A stretch of 64,000 bases of DNA, from positions 1-64,000 of the forward strand of contig JBHEOO010000006.1 of NCBI GenBank assembly GCA_046260765.1. The letters are read 5' to 3'. A model generated the notes under the pieces. It was not told where the DNA came from. It made no database searches and worked only from the letters and a program-made list of their open reading frames with translations. The position numbers and the translations under genes were made by a program. Positions 52,991-62,545 of this stretch are shown here, one piece after another; the first letter of the stretch is position 1; every line of letters starts with the position of its first letter. The stretch is from Chromatocurvus sp046260765 (GTDB taxonomy: Bacteria; Pseudomonadota; Gammaproteobacteria; Pseudomonadales; Halieaceae).

Positions 52991-54133
52991 ATGCTTTTAG
53001 GAATTCCGAAGGAGACACATCCGGGCGAGAATCGCACTGCAGTCACCCCCGAAACAGCAAAGAAGCTGTGTCGGCTCGGCGCTGACCTGCAGATTGAATC
53101 CGGCGCCGGTGAGGGGGCCGGATTTCAGGATTCAGACTACGGCGATGCCGGGGCTACTGTGGTCAGCGACCGCGAAGCCCTTATTTCTTCCGCTGACATG
53201 CTGCTGCGCATCCGCAAGCCGGCGCTGGAGGAAATCTCCAGCATGAAGAAAGGCTGCATCCATATCAGCTATCTCGACCCGTTCAACGAGCACGAGCTGA
53301 TAGCTCGCTTCCGTGAGCAGGGCGTCACAGCCATAAGCATGGAAATGATCCCGCGGACGACGCGCAGTCAGAAAATGGATGCGCTGAGTTCCCAGGCAAA
53401 CCTGTCGGGTTATGTCATGGTGGTGCTGGCTGCCATGCATCTGCCGCGCATCTTCCCGATGATGATGACCCCGGCAGGTACGCTGAAGCCGGCCAAGATC
53501 TTCGTCATCGGTGCCGGCGTGGCGGGTCTGCAGGCGATTGCAACGGCCAAGCGACTGGGTGGACGGGTAACCGCTTTCGACACGCGACCGGTCGTTGCAG
53601 AGCAGGTTCAATCACTCGGCGGTACATTTCTTGAGATCGACCTCGGCGAAACCGGCGAAGCGGCGGGTGGCTATGCCAAGGAGCTGAGCCCCGAGCAGAT
53701 TGAAAAGCAGCGCGAAGCACAGAAGGCCGTGATCGCTGAGTCGGATGTGGTGATTACGACGGCCCAGGTGTTCGGGCGCAAGCCGCCGGTCATCGTTACC
53801 CGGGACATGGTGGAAGGTATGCAGCCCGGGTCCGTTGTGGTCGATATGGCCGCAGAGACCGGTGGCAATGTCGAAGGTTCGGTGCCGAACGAGATTGTAA
53901 AGGTCAACGGCGTGACCGTGATCGGCTACGGCAACCTGCCGAACTTCGTCTGTCGCGATGCAAGCCACATGTACGCAAGTAACCTGTACAACCTGGTCGA
54001 TGACTGCTGGGATGAAGAAAACAAGCGGTTCAACATTGATCTGGAGCACGACATCCAGTCCGGCTGCATCATTACCCACGCCGGAGAGGTGGTAAACGAA
54101 ACCATAGCGAAACTGCAGGCGGGAGGGGACTGA
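52991..54133 (+). CDS. pntAA: Re/Si-specific NAD(P)(+) transhydrogenase subunit alpha, NAD-binding part
   Basis: Cytosolic NAD(H)-binding domain I (380 aa) of the proton-translocating transhydrogenase. N-terminus LLGIPKETHPGENRTAVTPET; dinucleotide fold FVIGAGVAGLQAIATAKRLG; RTTRSQKMDALSSQANLSGY is the typical hinge. The alpha subunit is split here (PntAA + PntAB), unlike the single E. coli PntA. Next gene starts 1 bp later. Confidence 0.96.
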   Translation: MLLGIPKETHPGENRTAVTPETAKKLCRLGADLQIESGAGEGAGFQDSDYGDAGATVVSDREALISSADMLLRIRKPALEEISSMKKGCIHISYLDPFNEHELIARFREQGVTAISMEMIPRTTRSQKMDALSSQANLSGYVMVVLAAMHLPRIFPMMMTPAGTLKPAKIFVIGAGVAGLQAIATAKRLGGRVTAFDTRPVVAEQVQSLGGTFLEIDLGETGEAAGGYAKELSPEQIEKQREAQKAVIAESDVVITTAQVFGRKPPVIVTRDMVEGMQPGSVVVDMAAETGGNVEGSVPNEIVKVNGVTVIGYGNLPNFVCRDASHMYASNLYNLVDDCWDEENKRFNIDLEHDIQSGCIITHAGEVVNETIAKLQAGGD

Positions 54134-54134
54134 C

Positions 54135-54416
54135 ATGGAAGCCGTATTTCTCACATTTATCCTGATGTTATCGATTTTCGTCGGCTTTGAGCTGATCAAC
54201 AAAGTGCCTGCCACGCTGCACACGCCGCTGATGTCCGGTGCCAATGCCATCTCCGGCATCACCGTCGTGGGCGCTATCAGTCTCGCCGGCACCGGGCAGC
54301 AGGATCTTGCCAACTGGATGGGCGCGGGAGCCGTCGCGCTGGCGTCAATCAACGTTATTGGAGGCTACATGGTGACCGACCGCATGCTGGCCATGTTCAA
54401 GAAGAGGGGAGGCTGA
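54135..54416 (+). CDS. pntAB: NAD(P) transhydrogenase subunit alpha, membrane part
   Basis: A 93-aa membrane subunit with three hydrophobic segments (FLTFILMLSIFVGFELI, LMSGANAISGITVVGAISLAG, WMGAGAVALASINVIGGYMV). It supplies half of the proton channel and corresponds to the C-terminal part of E. coli PntA. Confidence 0.95.
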   Translation: MEAVFLTFILMLSIFVGFELINKVPATLHTPLMSGANAISGITVVGAISLAGTGQQDLANWMGAGAVALASINVIGGYMVTDRMLAMFKKRGG

Positions 54417-54418
54417 AC

Positions 54419-55780
54419 ATGGAATCTTCGCAACTCGGTATTCAGCTTGCCTACGTCGTTGCGGCGGCGCTGTTCATTTTTGGTCTGAAGCTTCTCGGCT
54501 CGGCCGGCACTGCGCGCCGCGGCAACACCTTGTCCGCCATCGGCATGCTCATTGCTATCGTCGCCGCGCTCACCGACCAGGGCATCGTCGACTACCGCTT
54601 TATCCTCGGCGGCTTCGTGATCGGTGGTCTGATTGGCGCCACGGCCTCCCGCCTTGTGCAAATGACCGCGATGCCCGAAATGGTCGCGCTGTTCAATGGC
54701 TTCGGCGGTATGGCCAGCCTGCTTGTCGGTGCAGCAGCGATCAGTGGTGCCGGCAGCACCTTTACCCTGATCACCGTCGTGCTGTCGATTCTTATTGGCG
54801 GCGTGACTTTCACCGGCTCCCTGATTGCCTACGGAAAACTCAGTGAGACTATCGGCAGCGGCGCGGTGAAGTTCAAGGGACAGCAGATCGTCAACTCGCT
54901 GATCGTGATCGGTATTCTTGCCAGCGCCGTGATGTTCTGCCTCACGCCCTCCGATCCGGTCTGGCTGTATGCGGTGATCGGCCTGTCGCTGCTGTTTGGC
55001 ATAATGCTGGTCATCCCGATCGGCGGCGCCGACATGCCGGTGGTCATCTCCCTGCTGAACTCCTATTCGGGTCTGGCGGCCTGCGCGGCGGGTTTTGCGG
55101 TCAACAACAACATTCTGATCGTTGCCGGTTCGCTGGTCGGCGCCTCGGGCATCATTCTCACCCAGATCATGTGCAAGGCGATGAACCGTTCGCTTAGCAA
55201 TGTATTGTTCAGCGGCTTTGCGGCGGTCAGCGACGAGACGGTAGAGATTGAGGGTGAGGTCAAGCCCATAACGGTGGAGGATGCCTTCTACGTTCTCGAG
55301 GCCGCCTCCAACGTCGCGATCATTCCGGGCTATGGCATGGCGGTGGCGCAGGCCCAGCACGTGGTCAAGGAGCTGTGTGAGCTTCTCGAAGAGAACGGCT
55401 GCGTGGTCAACTTCGGCATTCATCCGGTGGCGGGGCGCATGCCCGGGCATATGAACGTCTTGCTGGCCGAGGCGGACGTCCCCTACGATCAGTTGCTCGA
55501 AATGGACGAAATAAACCCGCGCATGGAAACCGTTGATGTCGCCATCGTTATCGGCGCCAACGATGTGGTCAACCCCGCCGCCCGCGAGGTGGCGTCATCG
55601 CCCATCTATGGCATGCCCGTGATTAACGTCGATTCTGCACGCACCGTATTCGTGCTCAAGCGCTCCATGGCGTCCGGCTTCGCCGGCATCGAGAATCCGC
55701 TGTTCTTCAAGGAGAATACCCGGATGCTGTTCGGTGACGCCAAGGAGACGATTGGCGGCCTGATCCGCGAGTTCAGCTGA
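54419..55780 (+). CDS. pntB: NAD(P) transhydrogenase subunit beta
   Basis: 453-aa subunit with about nine membrane helices (domain II, residues 5-250) and a C-terminal NADP(H)-binding domain III (VIIPGYGMAVAQAQHVVKEL, HPVAGRMPGHMNVLLAEADVPYD, IGANDVVNPAA). Uses the proton gradient to make NADPH from NADH. It starts 2 bp after pntAB. Confidence 0.97.
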   Translation: MESSQLGIQLAYVVAAALFIFGLKLLGSAGTARRGNTLSAIGMLIAIVAALTDQGIVDYRFILGGFVIGGLIGATASRLVQMTAMPEMVALFNGFGGMASLLVGAAAISGAGSTFTLITVVLSILIGGVTFTGSLIAYGKLSETIGSGAVKFKGQQIVNSLIVIGILASAVMFCLTPSDPVWLYAVIGLSLLFGIMLVIPIGGADMPVVISLLNSYSGLAACAAGFAVNNNILIVAGSLVGASGIILTQIMCKAMNRSLSNVLFSGFAAVSDETVEIEGEVKPITVEDAFYVLEAASNVAIIPGYGMAVAQAQHVVKELCELLEENGCVVNFGIHPVAGRMPGHMNVLLAEADVPYDQLLEMDEINPRMETVDVAIVIGANDVVNPAAREVASSPIYGMPVINVDSARTVFVLKRSMASGFAGIENPLFFKENTRMLFGDAKETIGGLIREFS

Positions 55781-55805
55781 CAATCGGCGGGTGAGGTAAG
55801 CAAAC

Positions 55806-56732
55806 ATGGCTGCGAAGGCATCAGCGTCTGCCGCTGGCGATGCGCCCCTGCTGCGAGCACTGCGGGCGGAGCATCGCCACATTGGCGCGATTATGGGTCT
55901 GCTGACGCAGCAGCTGAATGCGGTTGAGCGCGGGGATCTGGTCGATCCCCATGTGCTTTACGAGATCATGGATTACATGGTCATGTGGCCAGATCGCTTT
56001 CACCATCCCCGCGAAGATCTGATTTACGATCATGTTGCCGACCTCGATCCCGACGCGGCAGCAGACATGCGCGAGCTGCAGCACGAGCACGAGCAGATGG
56101 CACGCCTGGGGCGCAAATTGCTCCTCGCCATCGAGGGCTGGCGCTCAGGGGAGACTGCCGGCAACGACATGGTGGCTCTGGGCCGCGAGTATATCCGGCG
56201 CTCCAATGAACACATGACGATTGAAGAGGACGAGGTCTTTCCGCTGTTGAATGCCGTTCTCGGCCCGGGTGACTGGCGCGAGCTGGCCGCTGAGGACAGT
56301 CTGCATCCGGCGTCGGACCCGGTGTTCGGTCGTCGCGTCCAGCGCGAGTTCCGTCAGCTGGCGAGAAAGCTGCGTCGACGTCTTCGCCGCGGTGTGGAGA
56401 ACGGGGCAGTCAGTGAATGGATGGGCGTGGAAGCGGCGCTCGAGTCCTTTGAAGTGCTGTCCATGGCGTGGCAGAACGGTCGCGTCTCGACTCTGGACCA
56501 TCTGTCGGCTGCTGCCCGCGAATCCATCTACATTGCGCTTGATCAGCCCCTGCAGGCCCCGCTGCTCTGCGCAATCAACAACAGTCGACTGGGCTTCGGC
56601 TGGCTGCAGGACATGAGCGAAATCTACCGTGACACGTTCCGCGACCTTGGGCGTGTAGAGCAGGAGCGCCGCGATCGGCTGCGTCTGCTCAGGCGGTCCG
56701 CGCCGGTAGGCTGGCGACGTCCATCTCCTTGA
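55806..56732 (+). CDS. Hemerythrin-domain protein
   Basis: A 308-aa protein. Residues about 10-165 form an HHE/hemerythrin-like four-helix bundle with ligand candidates in RAEHRHIGAIMG, PDRFHHPREDLIYDH, LQHEHEQMARLG and SNEHMTIEEDEVFPLL. The C-terminal 140 residues are helical and Arg-rich and not recognised. It may bind a di-iron centre that senses or stores O2/NO or iron. Located 25 bp after pntB; its last 44 bp overlap the converging ABC transporter gene. Confidence 0.85.
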   Translation: MAAKASASAAGDAPLLRALRAEHRHIGAIMGLLTQQLNAVERGDLVDPHVLYEIMDYMVMWPDRFHHPREDLIYDHVADLDPDAAADMRELQHEHEQMARLGRKLLLAIEGWRSGETAGNDMVALGREYIRRSNEHMTIEEDEVFPLLNAVLGPGDWRELAAEDSLHPASDPVFGRRVQREFRQLARKLRRRLRRGVENGAVSEWMGVEAALESFEVLSMAWQNGRVSTLDHLSAAARESIYIALDQPLQAPLLCAINNSRLGFGWLQDMSEIYRDTFRDLGRVEQERRDRLRLLRRSAPVGWRRPSP

Positions 56733-58479
56733 ACTGCAGGCTTGCGAGCCTGGCGTAAAGCGGATTAGATTCCAGCAGTTCAGAATGTGTCCCTGTAGCA
56801 ATGACCTTGCCGCCATCGACCACGGCAATCGTGTCGGCGTGCAGTATGGTGGACAGCCGATGGGCAATGATGATGGACGTTCTACCTCGCATAAGCTCCC
56901 TCAGCGCCTGCTGTACCTGGTGTTCGCTCTCCGCGTCCAGGGCGCTCGTGGCCTCGTCCAGCAGCAGTACCCTCGGGTCGCGCAATATGGCTCTGGCCAG
57001 GGCGATGCGCTGACGCTGCCCTCCCGACAGGCGCACCCCGCGGTCCCCCAGATCGCTGTCATAGCCGTTGGGAAGCTGCGTGATGAAGTCGTGGGCTTGT
57101 GCGCGTCGCGCCGCCGCCTCTATCTCGTCATCGCTGGCTGCCGGCTTGCCGTAGGCAATATTGTAGCGGACGCTGCCGGTGAACAGGGCCGGTTGCTGTG
57201 GCACCAGCGCAATCTGTGAGCGCAGCGCCTGCAGGCTGAGCTCGCGGATGTCCCTGCCATCCAGCATGATGCTGCCGCTATCCGGATCGTAAAAGCGCTG
57301 AAGCAGCTCAAAAACCGTGCTCTTGCCCGCACCTGAGGGGCCCACCAGTGCCAGGCTGCGACCGGCAGCCGCTTCCAGTGTAAAGCCATCCAGCGCCGGG
57401 ATGTCGGGCCTTGAAGGATAGTGGAACACCAGTTTTCTCAGGGTCATGCTGGCGGGTTCACCGGCTCTCGCCTGCACCCCGCCGCTGCCACCGAGGACGG
57501 CGCTCTGTTCTCCTGAGAGTTCCAGCAGCCGTTCTGCTGCGCCCGCCGCGCGCTGCACTTCGCTCCAGACTTCTGACAGAGTAGCGAAGCCACTGCCCAC
57601 CATGATGGCGTAGAAACCGAATGCGGCCAGCTCGCCGCCACTCATGTTACCGGCAATGACATCGCTACCGCCCGCCCAGAGCATCACTGCCATACCGCTG
57701 AACAACAGGATAATCGCGCCGCCGATCAGCAGGGAACGCTGGCGGATACGGCGTCGCGCGATAGCGAAGGCCTGCTCTACTTCGCCGGTAAAGGCCTGGC
57801 TCTCGAAATTCTCCCGGTTGTAGCTCTGCACCACCTTGATGTTCTGGATGATTTCCCCCGCATAGCTACCCACGTTGGCAATGCTGTCCTGGCTGGCGGT
57901 GGAAAGACGACGCACGCGGCGACCGAAGATAATGATCGGCAGCAGAACCAGTGGCACGCTGGCAACAATAATCAGGCTGAGCTTGAGGTTGGTGAGGAAC
58001 ATGAGCACCAGCGCCCCGGTCAGGGTAAGACCGCTGCGAAGGGCCATGCTCAGGGATGAGCCGATAATGGTCTGCAGTAGCGTGGTGTCGGTGGTCAGCC
58101 GGGACATGATCTCGCCGGAGCGATTGGCTTCAAAGAAGCCCGGGTGCAGATGCACCACGTTGTCGAACACGGCCTTGCGCAGATCGGCGCTGACCCGTTC
58201 GCCGAGCCAGGAAACCAGGTAGAAGCGAATGAAGGTGCCCACCGCAATGAGTGTGCTGATGGCGAGTATGACGAGAACCGCGAAACGAAGATCCTCGACT
58301 GTGCCACCCGTGAGGCCGCGGTCTATCAGGGTCTGTATGCCGCGGCCGAGAGACAGCGTGGCGCCAGCGGTGAGCAGCAGCGCCGCTGCGGCGCCGGCCA
58401 CCCGCGTGCGGTAGGGGCGCAGATAGCCGGCGACTGTCAGCAGGGGGCTCAGGTTGCGTGGTTTCTTTTCCATTGTCAC
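56689..58479 (-). CDS. ABC exporter, fused membrane and ATPase domains (MsbA/LmrA type)
   Basis: Half-size ABC-B exporter (596 aa). Six membrane helices about 20-310, then ATPase with Walker A VGPSGAGKSTVFELL, signature LSGGQRQRIALARA, Walker B VLLLDEATSALD and H-loop IIAHRLSTI. Substrate could be lipid or drug; not determined. Start GTG 58479 or ATG 58473. It follows tatC by 3 bp on the same strand. Confidence 0.92.
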   Translation of the reverse strand: MTMEKKPRNLSPLLTVAGYLRPYRTRVAGAAAALLLTAGATLSLGRGIQTLIDRGLTGGTVEDLRFAVLVILAISTLIAVGTFIRFYLVSWLGERVSADLRKAVFDNVVHLHPGFFEANRSGEIMSRLTTDTTLLQTIIGSSLSMALRSGLTLTGALVLMFLTNLKLSLIIVASVPLVLLPIIIFGRRVRRLSTASQDSIANVGSYAGEIIQNIKVVQSYNRENFESQAFTGEVEQAFAIARRRIRQRSLLIGGAIILLFSGMAVMLWAGGSDVIAGNMSGGELAAFGFYAIMVGSGFATLSEVWSEVQRAAGAAERLLELSGEQSAVLGGSGGVQARAGEPASMTLRKLVFHYPSRPDIPALDGFTLEAAAGRSLALVGPSGAGKSTVFELLQRFYDPDSGSIMLDGRDIRELSLQALRSQIALVPQQPALFTGSVRYNIAYGKPAASDDEIEAAARRAQAHDFITQLPNGYDSDLGDRGVRLSGGQRQRIALARAILRDPRVLLLDEATSALDAESEHQVQQALRELMRGRTSIIIAHRLSTILHADTIAVVDGGKVIATGTHSELLESNPLYARLASLQFKEMDVASLPARTA

Positions 58480-58482
58480 TGA

Positions 58483-59247
58483 TCAGTCCGTCGTGTCGTC
58501 TGCGTCGGCTTTTTCGTCCCGCCGTTTGATAAGTACGCGGCCACAAACGACGCCGATCTCGAACAGCAGCCACATGGGCAGCGCCAGCAGCGATTGTGAG
58601 ATAATGTCCGGCGGCGTGAGCAGCATGCCGAGGACAAAACAGCCGACAATAACATAGGGACGTTTCTTCGCCAGATCCTCCGGCGTGGTGATTCCCGCCC
58701 AGATCATGATCACGGCGGCAATCGGAATCTCGAAGGCGAGGCCGAAGGCAAAAAAGAGTTTCAGAACGAAGTCGAGGTAGCGGTTGATGTCGGTCATGAT
58801 GGCGACGTCTTCTGGCCCAACGCTGGTAAAAAACGCGAAAATGAGCGGAAAAACCACAAAATAGGCGAAAGCTGCGCCGGCATAGAAGAGCGCGATGCTG
58901 GACACCAGCAGCGGTATCGCCAGACGCTTCTCATGTCGGTACATGCCCGGCGCGATGAAGCTCCAGGCCTGGTAAAGCACATAGGGCACGGCGAGAAAGA
59001 TAGCCGCGAACAGGGTCAGTTTGAACGGCGTCAGAAACGGTGACGCGACCTCGGTAGCGATCATGCTTGCGCCGGGTGGCAGGATGGAGCGCAGCGGTTC
59101 CGAGACAAAGGCGTAGATGTCGTTGGCAAACGGGAACAGGACGATAAAGACCACCAGTACCGCCAGTATGGCGCGCAGCAGGCGATCCCGCAGTTCCTTG
59201 AGGTGTGCGACCAGCGGCAGCGCCGGGTCGCCGGATGTGTCGCTCAT
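58483..59247 (-). CDS. tatC: Twin-arginine translocase subunit TatC
   Basis: Polytopic receptor subunit (254 aa, six helices) that binds twin-arginine signal peptides. Conserved LVAHLKELRDRLLRAI at the N-terminus, FVSEPLRSILPPGASM, and YQAWSFIAPGMYRHEKR; the Glu and loops of the signal site are present. It overlaps tatB by 4 bp. Confidence 0.96.
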   Translation of the reverse strand: MSDTSGDPALPLVAHLKELRDRLLRAILAVLVVFIVLFPFANDIYAFVSEPLRSILPPGASMIATEVASPFLTPFKLTLFAAIFLAVPYVLYQAWSFIAPGMYRHEKRLAIPLLVSSIALFYAGAAFAYFVVFPLIFAFFTSVGPEDVAIMTDINRYLDFVLKLFFAFGLAFEIPIAAVIMIWAGITTPEDLAKKRPYVIVGCFVLGMLLTPPDIISQSLLALPMWLLFEIGVVCGRVLIKRRDEKADADDTTD

Positions 59248-59657
59248 GATGTGGTCTTGTCCGCTTTTTCCGGGTCGTCGGTGCCTGCGGGCGTCGCGGG
59301 CGGCCCGGCTTTTTTATCGTCGGTTGAGGTTCTCTGCTCGCTCTCGCCGGAAAGGTCACTCTCTCCAGAAAGGTTACTCTCGCCACTCTCTCCAGAAAGG
59401 TCACTCGCGCCGGAAAGGCTCTTGCGCAGGTCGTCTGTCTGCTGTTTTACCTGCTCTCCGGTCCGTCGCAGTTCCTGCATGACCTCGTCGTTGTGCAACT
59501 CCTGCTGGACCTCGCGCTTGATATCGTTGAAGCCCCGTCGCAGCCGCCCGAGCCAGACGCTGGCAGTGCGTATGGCGCCCGGCAGTCGCTCGGGACCGAT
59601 CACCAGCAGACCGACCACACTGATAATGATCAGTTCGGCAAAGCCGATATCAAACAT
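59244..59657 (-). CDS. tatB: Twin-arginine translocase subunit TatB
   Basis: 137-aa protein: N-terminal membrane helix MFDIGFAELIIISVVGLLVIG, amphipathic helix with PERLPGAIRTASVWLGRLRR, then a charged tail containing repeated LSGES units from an 18-bp DNA repeat. Works with TatC in substrate recognition. It lies 5 bp after tatA. Confidence 0.94.
   Translation of the reverse strand: MFDIGFAELIIISVVGLLVIGPERLPGAIRTASVWLGRLRRGFNDIKREVQQELHNDEVMQELRRTGEQVKQQTDDLRKSLSGASDLSGESGESNLSGESDLSGESEQRTSTDDKKAGPPATPAGTDDPEKADKTTS
59341..59420. repeat. About 18-bp tandem repeats in the tatB tail
   Basis: Variants of TCTCTCCAGAAAGGTTAC recur four times with one partial 9-bp unit. In frame they encode the LSGES/SGESDLSGES acidic linker of TatB. 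Confidence 0.7.
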
Positions 59658-59662
59658 GGTCG

Positions 59663-60007
59663 CTAGGGCTTCCGCTCGCCGCTGTCGCTGGTCGCGGTCG
59701 CATTGTCACCGTGCGTTTTGTTATCACCGTGCGTTGTATTATTGGTGTGCGTCGCATCGTGACTGTGCTCGCGTTTAAACGGCGTTGATGCGTCCCGCTG
59801 CAGCGACGCCGAATTTCGCGCCGGTTCGTCCACTGCGTCTTCTTCGGGATTCGTTTTATCGTCATCGTCCTGCATGCTTTTCTTGAAGCCCTTGATGGCG
59901 CTGCCAAGATCACCGCCGAGCGTGCGCAGTCGCTTGGTACCGAAAAGCATGATCACGATCGCCAGCACGATCAATAACTGCCATACGCTGATACCGCCAA
60001 TACCCAT
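59663..60007 (-). CDS. tatA: Twin-arginine translocase subunit TatA
   Basis: Pore-forming subunit (114 aa from ATG 60007, with GAGGAAG upstream). Membrane helix ISVWQLLIVLAIVIMLFG, amphipathic helix KRLRTLGGDLGSAIKGFKKS with the family FG/LG hinge, then a polar tail rich in His, Thr and Asn (THGDNKTHGDN repeat). First gene of tatABC, after hisE. Confidence 0.95.
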   Translation of the reverse strand: MGIGGISVWQLLIVLAIVIMLFGTKRLRTLGGDLGSAIKGFKKSMQDDDDKTNPEEDAVDEPARNSASLQRDASTPFKREHSHDATHTNNTTHGDNKTHGDNATATSDSGERKP

Positions 60008-60021
60008 GGTGTCTTCCTCTG

Positions 60022-60363
60022 TCAGTGTGCGTCTGAACGCGACGCTTTTTCGGCGTGGCCGGAGAGCCCAAGCCGCTGTTGCAGGCATTCCATCACCGCA
60101 CCGGCGTCGGTGTCCAGGTGTGAGAGCATGACCATGCAGTGAAACCACAGGTCCGCCACCTCGCCGATCAGTGCAGAACGATCTGCGTCTGCCGCCGTGT
60201 CCTTGGCGGCGATAATAACTTCTGTTGCTTCCTCGCCCACTTTTTCCAGAATGCGGTTGAGGCCGGCGGCGTGCAGGCTGGCGACGTAGCTGTTATCGGG
60301 CTCGGCGTCCCTGCGCGCAGCAATAATTCGGGTCAGTTCGTCGAGTACGCTGTCAGTGGTCAT
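60022..60363 (-). CDS. hisE: Phosphoribosyl-ATP pyrophosphatase HisE
   Basis: Second step of histidine synthesis (113 aa). MazG-like helical fold with RILEKVGEEATEVIIAAKD and IGEVADLWFHCMVML. ATG 60363 has AAGGA upstream. HisE and HisI are separate genes here. tatA follows. Confidence 0.95.
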   Translation of the reverse strand: MTTDSVLDELTRIIAARRDAEPDNSYVASLHAAGLNRILEKVGEEATEVIIAAKDTAADADRSALIGEVADLWFHCMVMLSHLDTDAGAVMECLQQRLGLSGHAEKASRSDAH

Positions 60364-60379
60364 TGCCCGGTCCTTCCCA

Positions 60380-60844
60380 TCATGCTTCTGTCTGAGTGTT
60401 TTCTGTGCCGCTGCCTGCCCCGCTGCCTGGGCCGATGTCCGTACCGCCATCCTTGCGTGATTCGCCGTACATAGCCTGCGGGTCGCGCAGCACGGCCTCT
60501 GTCTCGGTCCAGGCATCGCCGTCCAGACGACGATAAAAGCAGTGTCGCCGACCAGTATGACAGGCGATGCCACCCACCTGCTCAACTTTCAGCAGCAGCG
60601 CATCGCCGTCGCAGTCGAGGCGCAGTTCCTTCAAGCGCTGCACATTGCCCGAGCTCTCGCCCTTGCGCCAGAGTGCGTCCCGTGATCGCGACCAGTACAC
60701 CGCGCGCTGCTCGTCTTTCGTGCACTGCAGCGCTTCGCGATTCATCCAGGCCAGCATCAGTACTTCGCCGGTCTGCCAGTCCTGCGCGATGGCGGCCACC
60801 AGTCCCTGGTCGTTCCACTTGATGCTCTCTTTCTCTGGCGGCAT
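60380..60844 (-). CDS. hisI: Phosphoribosyl-AMP cyclohydrolase HisI
   Basis: Third step of histidine synthesis (154 aa). Zn/Mg motifs LDCDGDALLLKVEQVGGIAC and HTGRRHCFYR; N-terminal KWNDQGLVAAIAQDWQTGEV and MLAWMNREAL. A Gly/Ser-rich tail of about 30 residues follows the domain. It lies 16 bp ahead of hisE. Confidence 0.96.
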   Translation of the reverse strand: MPPEKESIKWNDQGLVAAIAQDWQTGEVLMLAWMNREALQCTKDEQRAVYWSRSRDALWRKGESSGNVQRLKELRLDCDGDALLLKVEQVGGIACHTGRRHCFYRRLDGDAWTETEAVLRDPQAMYGESRKDGGTDIGPGSGAGSGTENTQTEA

Positions 60845-60904
60845 GTCCGCTACCTCCTCGCCATTCCTGAGGGTGACGGATTATGGCACACGCGGCGCGC
60901 AACT

Positions 60905-62545
60905 TCAGTCTTCCTGCGCGCGCGGCCAGAGCAGGGCGGCGGCAAGTGCAAACAGGAACCAGCCTGCCGGCGGCAGAGTCGACAGCACGGGCTGTAGTGC
61001 CGGGATGGTCAGCAATGCGCCGCCGGCACAGGCCGCGCCGGCAATCTGCCGGTGCTGACGACGGGCTGCAAGGCGCTGTTGCTGTCGCCGCATTGCACCC
61101 TCACTGGAACGCCGGGCCGGTGTTGCCTGTCGCCTGCTCTGCAGCTGCTCAAACAGGGCGTCGGGCACCTGCGGCAGACGTTCCAGCCAGGACGGTAGGT
61201 AATACTGCAGTCGCTTGACCATCTGCTGTGGCGAGTAGCGCTCGCGCAGCCAGTTTTCCAGATAGGGCTGGGCGGTATCCCAGAGATTCAGCTGTGGATA
61301 CAGCTGTCTGCCCAGGCCCTCGATATTAAGCAGGGTTTTCTGCAGCAGAATCAGGGACGGCTGTACCTCCATATCGAAGCGGCGAGCCGTGCTGAACAGG
61401 TAAACCAGCAGCTGGCCGAAGGAGATCTCGCTGATCGGCTTTTCGAAAATGGGCTCGCACACCGCGCGCATCGCGGCTTCGAAATCCTCAACGCGGGTTT
61501 CCGGCGGCACCCAGCCGCACTCGACGTGCAGGCGCGCAACCTCGTGGTAATCACGCTGAAATATGCCCAGCAGGTTGCGCGCAAGGTAGTACTGGTCCCC
61601 CTCGCTGAGGCTGCCGATGATGGCGCAATCAATGGCGATATAGCGCGGGTCGGCAGGGTCGTCTGCATTGATGAAAATGTTGCCCGGGTGCATGTCGGCA
61701 TGGAAAAAGCTGTCGCGAAATACCTGCGTGAAGAAGATTTCGACGCCGCGCTCGGCCAGCAGCTTGAGGTTGGTGCCACGCTGTCTGAGGGTTTTCAGGT
61801 CGGTGACCGGAATGCCGTGGATGCGTTCCATGACGTACACGTTGCGGCGCGTGTAGGCCCAATGGACTTCGGGCACGTAGACCAGCCTGCCGTCAGCAAA
61901 ATTCCGCCGCAGCTGTGAGGCGTTGGCCGCTTCCCGAGCGAGGTCGAGCTCATCGAGAATCACCTGCTCGTAGTCCGACACGAGTGCCACGGGGCGCAGG
62001 CGCCAGCCTTCGCGCAGGAAACGCTCAGCAAGCCGCGCCAGCAGAAACAGCAGTGCGATGTCCTGGCGGATAACCGGCTCGATATCCGGGCGCAATACCT
62101 TGATCACGACCTCACGCCCGTCCTGCAGCTGCGCGGCGTGCACCTGTGCCACCGATGCCGACGCCATGGGTGTGGCGTCAAAGCGCGCAAACAGCACTTC
62201 CACCGGGTCCCCCAGGGCTTGTTCTATGATCTTCCGGGATTGGGGCGCGGGAAATGCCGGTACCCGATCCTGTAGTCGGGCCAGTTCGTCGGCGATATCC
62301 TCGGGCATAAGGTCGCGCCGCGTAGACAGCATCTGACCGAACTTGATGAACACCGGGCCGAGCTCTTCCAGCGCGTGGCGCAGGCGCTGTGCGCGCGCCG
62401 CCTCCGCGCGGGCGCCGAGTCGGAACGGATTCAGGTGCAGCAGCAGGCGGACGCCTCGGGGGACGCGGTCGGCGTCAATGATGTCATCAAGACGGTGTCG
62501 GCCGACCACCTGGAGAATGCGGCCGAGTCTGAGCAGGCGCGACAT
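60905..62545 (-). CDS. ubiB: Ubiquinone biosynthesis regulatory protein kinase UbiB
   Basis: Atypical ABC1/ADCK kinase-like protein (546 aa) needed for ubiquinone synthesis. Family motif ELGPVFIKFGQMLSTRRDLMP, Ala-rich loop ASASVAQVHAA, catalytic-type HADMHPGNIFI and AIDCAIIG. Two C-terminal membrane helices (GAACAGGALLTIPALQPVL; GWFLFALAAALLW). Start overlaps the ubiJ stop by one base. Confidence 0.95.
   Translation of the reverse strand: MSRLLRLGRILQVVGRHRLDDIIDADRVPRGVRLLLHLNPFRLGARAEAARAQRLRHALEELGPVFIKFGQMLSTRRDLMPEDIADELARLQDRVPAFPAPQSRKIIEQALGDPVEVLFARFDATPMASASVAQVHAAQLQDGREVVIKVLRPDIEPVIRQDIALLFLLARLAERFLREGWRLRPVALVSDYEQVILDELDLAREAANASQLRRNFADGRLVYVPEVHWAYTRRNVYVMERIHGIPVTDLKTLRQRGTNLKLLAERGVEIFFTQVFRDSFFHADMHPGNIFINADDPADPRYIAIDCAIIGSLSEGDQYYLARNLLGIFQRDYHEVARLHVECGWVPPETRVEDFEAAMRAVCEPIFEKPISEISFGQLLVYLFSTARRFDMEVQPSLILLQKTLLNIEGLGRQLYPQLNLWDTAQPYLENWLRERYSPQQMVKRLQYYLPSWLERLPQVPDALFEQLQSRRQATPARRSSEGAMRRQQQRLAARRQHRQIAGAACAGGALLTIPALQPVLSTLPPAGWFLFALAAALLWPRAQED

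Noticed and set aside
54365..55450. Minus-strand open frame opposite pntB
   Set aside because: Rich in Asp/His/Arg/Gly from reversed codons of membrane helices; shadow of pntB.
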